A DNA stretch of 64,000 nucleotides, from NCBI GenBank assembly GCA_021229015.1, contig CM037777.1, positions 51,532,443 through 51,596,442 of the forward strand. Direction: 5' to 3'. Position numbers and translations under genes: made by a program. Positions within the stretch are counted from its first letter, which is position 1. Each line of letters opens with the position of its first letter. Positions 33,301 to 41,808 of this stretch are shown here, piece after piece. Source of the stretch: Solen grandis (taxonomy: Eukaryota > Mollusca > Bivalvia > Adapedonta > Solenidae). Below the pieces are notes generated by a model that did no database searches, was not told the DNA's origin, and was given only the letters and a program-made list of their open reading frames with translations.

Positions 33301-36300
33301 TGATTCTAGTATATGTGAGGATGTTGTTGGTCCCTGTCAAGACATTCTTTAGGATTTCTCTGGGTACTCCTTTGTTTTGTCACAAAACATGACATACACC
33401 GCAATCTTTTTCTGGTGAGTGATGCACCAGTTTAAACTTTGTGGGAGCTTATCTCACAACTAGTGTAAAATAAATAAAGTTTAAATTAAAAAAAATGTTT
33501 TGGACAATGCTCGATATGACATCAAACAAACATACATGAGATGGTTTGGTTGCCAGGTAACTATGAAGACCACCTGCATGGCCAGGTGGTGATAGTCCCC
33601 CACCCAGGACTGAAGTCCAGCCTCCTGCACTACATGACCTCAGGTGGCACGGAGGAGAGGAAGCAGGGTCAACATGTGAATGATTGGAAGCTGGGTGACT
33701 GGACAGTGGCTCTAACTGATGTTACCCCATCCAGTGTAAGTCCTACCTTAAGTGTAAGTCCTACCTCAAGTGTAAGTTCTGCCAGCCTTCAGTGTAAGTC
33801 CTGCTTTCAGTGTAAATTCTGTCATCAGTGTAAGTCCTGCCTTCAGTGTAAATTCTGTCATCAGTGTAAGTCCTGCCTTCAGTGTAAATTCTGCTTCAGT
33901 GTAAGTCCTCTTTCAAGTGTAATTCTGCCAGTGTAAGTCCTGCCTTCAGTGTAAACTTTGTTTTCATTCCATATTTGAAACATGACCACTCAGGTATGTC
34001 ATTTTACACCCCAGGGAACTGTTGAAAAGGTTAACCAGACTGAATGCAAGTCTTAGTCTAAACAGGTTTATGGAATTATTTCCCAAAGGGGTGTAAGGAG
34101 CAGTATGAAGCCTGATCTTGCAGGCTGTTTTATACTGGTCAAAAGAGTTGGTAGGTATCGCAAACCACCTAGAAAAGTATTTTCATTTTTTGCAAAATAA
34201 GCATGACCGTTTCTGGGTGCCACTCTTTCTTTAAGCAAATTTTTTACACTACAAAGTTAAACATGCACATATCTGAGCAGTATCAAAAATAATTAATTTA
34301 ATGCCATACAGATCACTGCTCCTAGTATTTTTTTTGCACTATCATTATAAGGTTTATGTGACATCCCCTTTACCACAAAGTGCTCCTTATGTAGAACTAG
34401 ATCTGAGTGCAGGCAACAGACAGTCAGATTAGTGTTTGTGTCACCTGCTGTAAGCAGAAGTGACAAATAGGGATCTCTTTTTCATCATCTGTCTGTCTGT
34501 CCGTATCTGTCCATCTTCTTGTCTGTTACATTTTTCCATCACGCTTCAGCAGGTGACACATGTGTTCCAAAGAACTCTCTTGTATACTGGTTAGTATTTC
34601 TCTTTACCATGGGGACAAGGAGGGAACAGTGAGTCCTGTCCATTGAAAGCCAGAAGGGGTCATCAGCCTCCTTGGCTTTCAATGGATAAATATTATTGTC
34701 AATGTAAAATGTTAACAGATTGAATGAAAATTCTGACTGATCTTAATTTTCTACAGTATATCATGGGGTGAAATGGAAAAAATGAATGATGAGGTTAAAT
34801 TAGGATTTGAACTTTTCAGTGTCTGTTTGACTGTCTGACCAGCACCAGCCTGACCCAGGTCATCCTGCCATTTGATGCGAGTCTGGAACCCCAGGACATC
34901 ACCCAGCATGTTCGGAGCACCATCTCTCGCATTGTAGCCAAGGTGGGTCTCCACTCTTCTACTGTAATATGCATTACAGGTCCATTATAATTTAGTTTTT
35001 TTTTATATACTCTGTCTAACCAACGGTTCAGAAGGGGGATATTGTTTTGGGTGTTTTCTATACATTCTGTCACACTTTTTTCTACTTGAGTTTAAAACTA
35101 TATTAGCCAGAGTAACAAAACATTCAGGAATGTTAACCAGCATGAAGAATTGGACAATTGGGCTATTATTGGTTCGTTGTTTTTTTTTGCTCAGTATAAA
35201 CAAAGTTATAGCACCTTTTATAACTTAAAAATAGATTTGTTGTGCTTACACTAAAATATGACCCTTAATTTTGTTTTTAAGGCTGAAAGTGAGTGTGAAC
35301 ACAATTTTAGCATTGAAATTGAGCATGAATTTACATATGGACAGATTTTTTTCACAACTAGGTATCTTATTGTGCACCCACTTTGAAAACCTGAAGTAGG
35401 GGTTGAAACAGGGCATATAGATTTACCTTGTCTGTCTGTCTGTCTATCCGTTCATCTGTCACAATGTCTTGTGTCATGCATATCTCCAAAACTCTATGAG
35501 CCAGAGTGATAAACAAACATGCCAAGTTGTGCACCAGATTTTGGTTCAAAATGCATCAATTCATGATAGAGTTGGGGCCTCCGTGGCCGAGAGGGTAAAG
35601 TCGCTGACTTTAACACTCACTCAGCCCCTCACCGCGTGGGTTCGAATTCCGGCTGAGTCATTCGGATTTTCATGTGAGGAAGCCTTCCAGCTGGCTTTCG
35701 GTAGGTCGGTGGTTCTACCCGGATGCCTCCGTGCAGTTGGGGTCTTCCTCCACCTGTAATTAGCTGGATGTCGCTATATATGACTGAAATACTATTGAAG
35801 CAATGGTAAACTCAAATATTCATGTCAAGTCATGATAGAGTTATGGTCCCTGACTGAAAATGGCTCAAAGTGGATTCATTTCTATTTTCCTGTTATTTGT
35901 CTTAATTTAGTGGGGGATATCAGAAATGCCTAAAAATGTTTAAAAAAAATATGTATCTATTTCTTTTATTTCACTTGTGAAACAAGTTCTCAAATCACTT
36001 TTGATTGTAAGGATGACAGTGTATGTGATTATGACCAAAGTACCCACAGAAAATGTTGGGTCAGTAAACAACCATATCATTTTTAATCCCCAGCTGCGAA
36101 GCGGGAGGGGGGTTATAGGAATGGCCTTTGTCTGTCTGTCTGTCCATCTGTCTGTCAGTCCGTAATGTTTTCGTGTCCGCTCCATATCTCCTATACTGCT
36201 TGAAGGATTTTCGTGAAACTTGCCTCAAATGTAAACCTAGTTGAGACGATGTGCAGAACACAGGTGGCAGTCATGTAGGCTCAAGGTCAAGGTCACACTA

Positions 36301-39300
36301 GAAGGTTATGTGTTTGAACCTTCAATTTCCATTTCAATTTCATGTCCGCTCCATATCTCCTATACCCCTTTTAGTTTTTTCATGAATCTTGCCTCAAATA
36401 TATATATATCTAATTGAGACGATGTGCAGAAATAGGTTGCAGTCATGTGGCTCAAGGTCAAGGTCACACTTGAGGGTCATGTGTTTGAACCTTCTATTTC
36501 CTTACAATTTCATGTCTGCTCCATATCTCCTATACCCCTTGAAGGATTTTAATGAAACTTGCCTCAAATATAAATATAATTGAGATGATGAGCAGAACAC
36601 AGGTTGCAGCCATGTCGGCTCAAGGTCAAGGTCACACTTGAAGGTCAAGTGTTTGAACCTTCAATTTCAATTTACAATTTTGTGTCCGCTCCATAACTCC
36701 TATACTCCTCGAAGGATTTTAATGAAACTTGCCTCAGTTATAAACCAAATTGAGGCGATGTGCAGAGCACAGGTGACAGTCATGTTGGCTCAAGTTCAAG
36801 GTCACATTTGATGGTTAAGTGTTCATTCCTGGATATTTTTGTTTCCATGCTATATTTTCTGAACAACGGAAAGTTTTTCGTAAGTCAACTACATCAAAAT
36901 GTTGTCTTTATTACATAAAATGCAGTTTTAAACCCCACTACAACAGTAGTGCTGAAAAAGTTTTTAATAAGGCAGCGGCAGGGGATATAGCTGTCCTTTG
37001 GGCTGCCTTGTATATCCATAACTGGGAATCAAACCTAGAATATACTGGTGAGAAGCATTGTGCATGGGGAATACAATGCTAGACTCTGCATTATACATTG
37101 TAATATGATCAGATGCTTTTATTGGGGTCCAGACTGAGGTATTGTTTTATATTGGAACATACATTGTGGTTATCATACTGCAATTAAAGTCTTTTCATGT
37201 TGGCCATAGTTTGTTTGAATCCTTCAGCAATCACTCATGCTATATTTCTATTTCAAATTCATCTGTTTTTTTTTTCTGATGTTCATCTTCAGCATGACAG
37301 TTTCTTTCAGATGCTCAAATAGATGAGCAATGGCACCATTGTGTTGTTAAAACAAATATGATCGAAAAATTAGGTGCTTGTAAATATGTTTCTAATCATT
37401 TAACTTACAGGAAAAGGTGAATTGCAAGTTTCCCAAGGCAGCAAGCACAGTGACAGGGTCGAAACCATTTATAGATACAAGGATACTGGACAAGCAGATG
37501 ATGTGGACAGATGCAGAGGGGATAGTTCACTTATGGTTTGTACTCTTACCTTTACATAAATAACATTCTGAAAATAGAGGATGCCTGGCTAGAATTCTGA
37601 CATCAGCTCTAAGTAATCCTCGTTTATTTTTCAGTAAAATCTCAATTTTAATGCTAATATTTTCATCAGAAACCACGAGGCCTAAAATTTAGATATTTGG
37701 TTTGTAACATTGCCAAGTGAACTTCTGTTAATTTGCTCAAATTATGGCCCTGGAGTCAAAATTGACCCTGCCCAAGGAGTCATTTGATTTCATGTAGGCT
37801 TGCATAGGGAAACATTAAAAAAACAATTTCTTCTTGAAAAAACATAGCTTAGTACTTAGATATTTGGTGTGTGTCATTGTCTAGTGGTACTTTACCAAGT
37901 TTGTTCAAATCATATGGCCTGTGGTCAAAATTGGCCATGCCCAATGTCCACATCTTTTTTTTTATAACCTTAAATTTTGACCTACTTTTGATATTTTAAG
38001 CTAGGGCCTTTGAATTTGGACCACTGTATAGTTTTGTGTGTGGCATTGAACTTTGGATGACCTTGACCATGACCAGTGACCTACATTTGTATTTTGAAGC
38101 TATGTCCTTCAAATTTGGTCCAAAGGTACTGTTTGATGACTGAAATTGTAATAATCTTTGTATGGATAATGTATTCAGTGTAACTAAGCTACAATATAGT
38201 AACTTGTACAGGCAATGAACTCATTGGATCTCAGGTGACTTCATGGCCATCATGACCCTCTTGTTACAGATTGTTTTCATTTATTTGACATAGTATTTTA
38301 ATGTTTGGCTTTTCTTGCAGCAATGTCAGTAAGACTGAGTCGAGTATTGGTGTGTTTATCTCAAATACATCACTCACACGTTCAAATCCCTGCATGACCA
38401 TAGAGGTATTGCCGAGCGATGTGAAAGGGAAAGGGGCAGTGCTGCTGGGGTGTTTGTTCAATGAGCTTGTTAACCTGCGGCACCCGATGGACTCTAACGA
38501 CGAACACGGGGGATATGTGGACGGGTAAGCATCATGATGTTGAAAGTACTTGTGACTCAACCCTACTTTACACAATATAAATGTGTTTCATGTAGGCATG
38601 TATAAGAAATTGTTTTAACTAATAGAAGATAATTTGTTTTGTGGTCAGTTTGGTAGATCAGGCCCAATATTCAGTGACATACATGTATCTACATGTACTA
38701 TGTGCCATGTTTTCTCTTCAAATTTAACCCTTTACCTCATGAATATTCATGTACAAATTTATGACTTCATGAATATTAATTATCTGAACTTTAAGTGACA
38801 TATGAAACATTGGATTTTTCTATGCCAGCCAGACTGTGTAGAATCTGAGCTACACAATATGTATGAGCAAATGCCAATGCATTAAACAGAGTCTGTATGT
38901 GGTAAAGTGTTAAGAAGCATGAGAAAGGCAAGGCACACAGTTTTTTCAGTATACCCTGTTTACTCAGTGTGCATTTTACTGTTTTAACCCTTTCCCTCAT
39001 AGAGGACACCATGAAAAGACCTATGCGAACAGCATAAAACCAGATCAGGTTTTATGCTGTTCGCTGCTCCTCAGTAGTCTGGAAATGAGTATTTTTTAAT
39101 TAAATTTGGAAAGGGTTAAACTGTCCTGTCAAGGCTATGTATTTTTGATTCTAATCCACCATCATGATAGCTATAGGGTTTTTACCTGGTGTAAAATGAT
39201 GTTTCAGAATAACAAAGGGTTATAGCCTCCAAATTTACGTGTAAAAATGGTCTGTGTGCAACTTTCAGGATACAAATAGACGAGTTTGAAAGAAAGCAGA

Positions 39301-41270
39301 GACATAAAGTCACATTTGGTGTTGAAGGAAGCTGGATGTCAGAGTATGTTCCAAGAGCAGATGCAACTTTTTTCTTTGAACGAAACGGTGTCCGGGTATG
39401 TATTACTAGTACCTAGCTGTGTTTATACAGCATAGATCCGTTGTGACACACTTCATTGTAACACACTCCATTGTAACACACTCCATTGTAACACACTCCA
39501 TTGTAACACACTCTATTGTAACACACTCCATTGTAACACACTCCATTGTAACACACTCTATTGTAACACTTCACTCCATGTAACATCCATCCATTGTAAC
39601 ACACTCCATTGTAACACACTCCATTGTAACACACTCCATTGTAACACACTCCATTGTAACACACTCTATTGTAACACACTTCATTGTAACACACTCCATT
39701 GTAACACACTCCATTGTAACACACTCTATTGTAACACAGCTGCCAAAGCAATACGGTTCAAACCATGGATCTCAAATGTTTAACTTGTTAAGTGTAGTAA
39801 TACAGTACAGTTGTATTATAATGCTATATTTGATTCCAGATCTTGATACTGCATTATAGCACAGTGAAAATGCATATGAGGTCAAGTAAACATATCACAA
39901 AATTAATTTTTGGACACATTATAATCGCTTTCATGTATAATGGACCATTAAACTTATATATGCATTATAAGCTTTCTGTGATAAAATTTTTTTTTGTGAT
40001 ATGAACTTTTATTGCTTTCATGTGATAATGGACTGCATTATAACCACTTTCATGTGATAATGGACTGCATTATAAGCACTTTCATGTGATAATGAACTGC
40101 ATTATAATTGCTTTCATGTGATAATGAACTGCATTATAATTGCTTTCATGTGATAATGGACTGCATTATAACCGCTTTCATGAGATAATGGACTGCATTA
40201 TAATCACTTTCATGTAATAATGGACCACATTATAATCACTTTCATGTAATAATGGACCACATTATAACCGCTTTCATGTGATAATGGACTGCATTATAAC
40301 CACTTTCATGTGATAATGGACTGCATTATAATCGCTTTCATGTGATAATGGACTGCATTATAATCGCTTTCATGTGATAATGGACTGCATTATAATCGCT
40401 TTCATGTGATAATGGACCACATTATAATCACTTTCATGTGATAATTGACTGCATTATAATTGATCTACGCTGTAATGTGTTCAAATATAATGTATCTCTT
40501 GGTTTGGATTGAAAATTTGATGTTAGAGTTTGGGTCCATTTTTGTATTGAATTTTGTATTATAACTGAGCACATTATAATGGATTTGCATTGTATTTAGT
40601 TGGATAGATAAATAAAAAGTCTGTGTGTGCATCATGTCCTCTTTTTTTAGTTATTTTTCTTCATTATTTCGCTGTTAAACAAAGTATATAGGTATCTGAA
40701 AAGGACACATTGCCAGCCACATTCTTTTGTATTATAATATTGATGATGATGAATAATCATGATGATTTGATACTGATAATAACATTACTGTTTTATTGAA
40801 TTGTATTGTCTTGTTTAGAAAGGTTTTGAGATTTTTCAAGTTTGTCTCATTTATGTAGCAAAAGGTTTTGGAATGAATTCTTCAGTAGAGGTAAAGGGTT
40901 CATTCATTATGTTCTTTTCTTTAACAGCCCTTACTGTGTGAGTTTTCAAGGAAATGACCCTTACAACAAATTTAAAATGAGGTCAACCTGTGAGCAACAA
41001 GCTGATCAGGTTTTACAGTTTATCATTTTTAAGTATCATGGACATCAATACTGCTAATATGACATGAAACTGCAATGTTGTTGACATTGAAGTAAATTGT
41101 TTGTACAAGTAATATTGAGTATTCTTATCCTTAGTTATCTGTATTTGCAGAACGCATCCAAGATGCCAGATATGGTGGACAAACCTCGCTGTGGCATGTA
41201 CCCCCTGATATCTGTCCTGGGCGAGTCCACCACAGAAGTTATTCTTCATGATGTGGTGCAGCCACCAAAG
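27315..41270 (+). CDS. LRR and SPRY-like domain protein, ten coding exons, 3' end not seen
   Basis: Ten exons (27315-27383, 27838-27951, 29778-29894, 30847-30982, 33557-33735, 34820-34942, 37411-37535, 38321-38524, 39269-39395, 41151-41270) join in consistent phase into 438 codons without a stop. Residues about 70-120 carry cysteine-containing leucine-rich repeats (TVDLTGCSLITDHGINCL, ISIDGCSRLTE), as in F-box/LRR and AMN1-like proteins. Residues about 285-430 look like a SPRY domain (GVFISNTSLTRSNPCMTIEV, ADATFFFERNG, GMYPLISVLGES). The middle, about 146-285, is unassigned. The start is chosen because an in-frame stop lies at 27291 and the ATG has G at -3 and +4. No signal peptide or membrane segment is seen, so an intracellular adaptor or ubiquitin-ligase substrate role is possible but unproven. 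The frame is still open at 41270, 145 bases before a gap. Confidence 0.85.
27838..27951 (+). CDS. LRR/SPRY gene, exon 2
   Basis: Acceptor TGTGTGCAG, donor ACTAAG|GTATGT, 38 codons, phase 0 at both ends. It reads AVLKDGLPEADKQDTWSLAG and continues into the first weak leucine-rich segment. Confidence 0.85.
28030..29265. repeat. 21-bp minisatellite in intron 2
   Basis: More than 50 copies of a unit close to CCATCATCAATATAAGCATG plus one base, with point variants in most units. As 21 is divisible by 3 and the unit lacks stop codons in some frames, long open frames (up to 164 codons) appear on both strands; they are artefacts. Confidence 0.95.
29778..29894 (+). CDS. LRR/SPRY gene, exon 3 (leucine-rich repeats)
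   Basis: Acceptor GTGTTGCAG, donor GAGAGG|GTAGGA, 39 codons, phase 0. It contains IKTVDLTGCSLITDHGI, the clearest cysteine-containing leucine-rich repeat. Confidence 0.88.
30222..30320 (+). repeat. tRNA-like SINE fragment
   Basis: TGGTAGCTCAGTCATTAGAG resembles an A box and D arm; a weak B-box-like AGTGTTTCGAAC follows. It lies in intron 3. Confidence 0.4.
30490..30780. repeat. Degenerate ~58-bp tandem repeats in intron 3
   Basis: Words such as TGGTCCTTATGTT, GGATGTCTTAATTTGGGG and TGGTCTCAAG recur several times with substitutions. Confidence 0.6.
30847..30982 (+). CDS. LRR/SPRY gene, exon 4
   Basis: Acceptor TTCATTTTAG, donor ACTGCAG|GTTAGG, ending with one base of a split Gly codon. It completes the leucine-rich region (ISIDGCSRLTE) and continues with a Gln/Ser-rich segment. 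Confidence 0.85.
31566..31625. repeat. Short inverted repeat (foldback), intron 4
   Basis: Arms of 22 bases (AGAGCGAAACTAGGCTAAGT and the complement) around a 16-base AT-rich loop. No duplicated flank is seen. Confidence 0.7.
32528..32673. repeat. Inverted repeat with ~45-bp arms, intron 4
   Basis: The left arm has CTCACACGAGTTGTCATATA followed by ATATAAAATTTTAT; the right arm is its near complement. The loop is about 45 bases. It may be a MITE; no target duplication is evident. Confidence 0.7.
33262..33480 (+). repeat. Possible SINE-like fragment, intron 4
   Basis: TGAAGTGGTTACAAATGCATC and a B-box-like AAGTTTGATTCTAG resemble a decayed tRNA head, followed by TTCTCTGGGTACTCC and an A-rich end (AAATAAATAAAGTTT). 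Confidence 0.4.
33557..33735 (+). CDS. LRR/SPRY gene, exon 5
   Basis: Acceptor GGTTGCCAG, donor CCAGT|GTAAGT, starting with two bases that complete a Gly codon and ending in phase 0. It encodes NYEDHLHGQVVIVPHPGL and further residues of the unassigned middle region. The donor is the first of a tandem array of donor-like copies. The frame stays open through most of that array, which is not evidence of coding. Confidence 0.88.
33731..33957 (+). repeat. 18-22-bp minisatellite made of 5' splice-site copies
   Basis: Thirteen occurrences of AGTGTAA follow each other with spacers such as CCTGCCTTC; eight of them read AGTGTAAGT, identical to the exon 5 donor. Second and third copies lie 18 and 36 bases after the first, in frame. 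Confidence 0.9.
34438..34583 (+). mobile_element. Family 3 non-autonomous element, complete copy
   Basis: The 5' GTGTCACCTGCTG (34438-34450) is perfectly complementary to CAGCAGGTGACAC (34547-34559). After that come the stem-loop GTTC-CAAA-GAAC (34564-34575) and TCTCTTGT. The interior is rich in CTGTC repeats. There is no coding capacity. Confidence 0.7.
34820..34942 (+). CDS. LRR/SPRY gene, exon 6
   Basis: Acceptor AACTTTTCAG, donor GCCAAG|GTGGGT, 41 codons, phase 0. It encodes CLFDCLTSTSLTQVILPFDA followed by a helix-like segment ending SRIVAK. Confidence 0.85.
35574..35829 (+). repeat. V-SINE-like element (family a), full length with target duplications
   Basis: The 256-base element has A box GTGGCCGAGAGG, B box GGGTTCGAATTCC, the central block CCAGCTGGCTTTCGGTAGG to GGTCTTCCTCCACC, and a tail GGTAAACTCAAATATTC. 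It is flanked by TCATGATAGAGTT at 35561-35573 and 35830-35842, a perfect 13-base duplication. This is the signature of LINE-driven retroposition. Confidence 0.9.
36090..36830 (+). repeat. Element with four ~170-bp tandem repeats
   Basis: It begins CCCAGCTGCGAAGCGGGAGG and CTGTCTGTCTGTCC, then repeats a unit with GTCCGCTCCATATCTCC, GGATTTT, GAAACTTGCCTC and CTCAAGGTCAAGGTCAC at intervals of 169-170 bases (36174, 36343, 36513, 36683). No coding capacity. Intron 6 of the LRR/SPRY gene. Confidence 0.75.
37411..37535 (+). CDS. LRR/SPRY gene, exon 7
   Basis: Acceptor TAACTTACAG, donor CTTATG|GTTTGT, ending with two bases of a Cys codon. It reads EKVNCKFPKAASTVTGSKPF and continues to the border of the SPRY-like domain. 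Confidence 0.85.
37690..38265 (+). mobile_element. Degraded family 1 element (3' end recognisable)
   Basis: The end CTCAGGTGACTTCATGGCCATCATGACC is a decayed form of the family 1 3' end and is followed by CTCTTGTT at 38258-38265. The interior shows ~150-base spaced words such as TTTGGTGTG and CAAATCATATGGCC. It stops 55 bases before exon 8. Confidence 0.45.
38321..38524 (+). CDS. LRR/SPRY gene, exon 8 (SPRY-like)
   Basis: Acceptor TTTTCTTGCAG, donor GGACGG|GTAAGC. It encodes IGVFISNTSLTRSNPCMTIE and GKGAVLLGCLFNEL, the first strands of the SPRY-like domain. Confidence 0.9.
38728..38909 (+). mobile_element. piggyBac-type MITE, 182 bp
   Basis: It is flanked by TTAA on both sides (38724-38727, 38910-38913), with ends CCCTTTACCTC and GGTAAAGTG. 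It shares GAATATTCATG, GCAGACTGT-like and GAGCTACA words with copies at 18311 and 58195. Confidence 0.7.
38988..39115 (+). mobile_element. piggyBac-type MITE, 128 bp (second family)
   Basis: TTAA at 38984-38987 and 39116-39119, with ends CCCTTTCCCTCAT and GGAAAGGG. The interior has a palindrome built on GCGAACAGCATAAAACC and its complement. It is a shortened relative of the element at 50060-50293. Confidence 0.75.
39269..39395 (+). CDS. LRR/SPRY gene, exon 9 (SPRY-like)
   Basis: Acceptor GCAACTTTCAG, donor GTCCGG|GTATGT. It encodes HKVTFGVEGSWMSEY and DATFFFERNG, the latter at the position of the usual F-x-x-NG turn of SPRY domains. Confidence 0.9.
39435..39738. repeat. 15-bp minisatellite (ATTGTAACACACTCC)
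   Basis: About 20 copies with few variants, starting 40 bases after exon 9. The - strand open frame through it is an artefact of the unit length. Confidence 0.95.
40005..40465. repeat. ~32-bp minisatellite in intron 9
   Basis: About 14 copies of a unit close to GCTTTCATGTGATAATGGAC followed by TGCATTATAATC. Some spacing is irregular. Confidence 0.9.
41151..41270 (+). CDS. LRR/SPRY gene, exon 10 (SPRY-like), last seen
   Basis: Acceptor TATTTGCAG, donor CCAAAG|GTGTGT, 40 codons, phase 0. It includes GMYPLISVLGESTTEVILHD, the last strands of a SPRY domain. Reading on without splicing would add 24 codons to a TGA at about 41340; splicing to a 9-base exon at 41330-41338 (acceptor TTTAACAG, donor CAA|GTGAGT) would keep the frame open into the gap. 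Confidence 0.88.
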
Positions 41271-41415
41271 GTGTGTATGTGTATTGTGCCTGTTAGTTTT
41301 TACTGCACAATGAAAAATCTGTTTAACAGGAAAAGCAAGTGAGTGATGAACTGTTTTACAAATAGCTTGTATGTCCTAAAAGTCTTTAAACGGTATCTCA
41401 GAAATAGAACTGAGG

Positions 41416-41515
41416 NNNNNNNNNNNNNNNNNNNNNNNNNNNNNNNNNNNNNNNNNNNNNNNNNNNNNNNNNNNNNNNNNNNNNNNNNNNNNNNNNNNNN
41501 NNNNNNNNNNNNNNN
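41416..41515. other. Assembly gap of 100 N
   Basis: A placeholder gap between the 3' ends of two convergent SPRY-encoding genes. Orientation of the sequence to its right is not proven by this window. Confidence 0.95.
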
Positions 41516-41579
41516 ATCAATAAGGTTGGAGTCATTTGTAAAAACAAGTTTTCCCCAAAATTGTTCTCAAAATAGGTTG

Positions 41580-41808
41580 TCATGGTAACCACAAAACCAT
41601 GCCAACTTGCTCTTCCTGCTTACTTCTTGGTTCATATGGTAACAGAACTGACTCATCGCCGTTGAAGTCTGTAAACTGGAGAGCTTTAGAGTGTGACATG
41701 ACACAGATTGTTGTGTTGACATTCTTGTCCTTGGGCGAGTATTCCACAGCCAAGCTCCGCCCATTCCCATAAACCTCAACCACTATACACTCTGCAAACA
41801 GGTTGGCA
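41580..41808 (-). CDS. SPRYD3-like gene, terminal exon
   Basis: It encodes ANLFAECIVVEVYGNGRSLA, then DKNVNTTICVMSHSKALQF, and ends GMVLWLP before TGA. The acceptor is CTGTTTCAG at 41809 or TTTGCAG at 41792. Either needs a split codon from the exon before, while the exon at 44012 ends in phase 0. Confidence 0.65.

Noticed and set aside
33736..33936. Extension of exon 5 into a Cys/Ser-rich repeat peptide
   Set aside because: The frame stays open for 67 codons only because the array units lack stops. The strong first donor and the phase of exon 6 support splicing at 33735.
35574..35660. Possible tRNA-Leu gene
   Set aside because: A and B boxes are present, but the stretch is followed by the V-type block and flanked by target duplications, so it is a SINE head.
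39435..40465. Regularly spaced short repeats that might suggest a CRISPR array
   Set aside because: The units are head-to-tail without unique spacers, in an animal intron.
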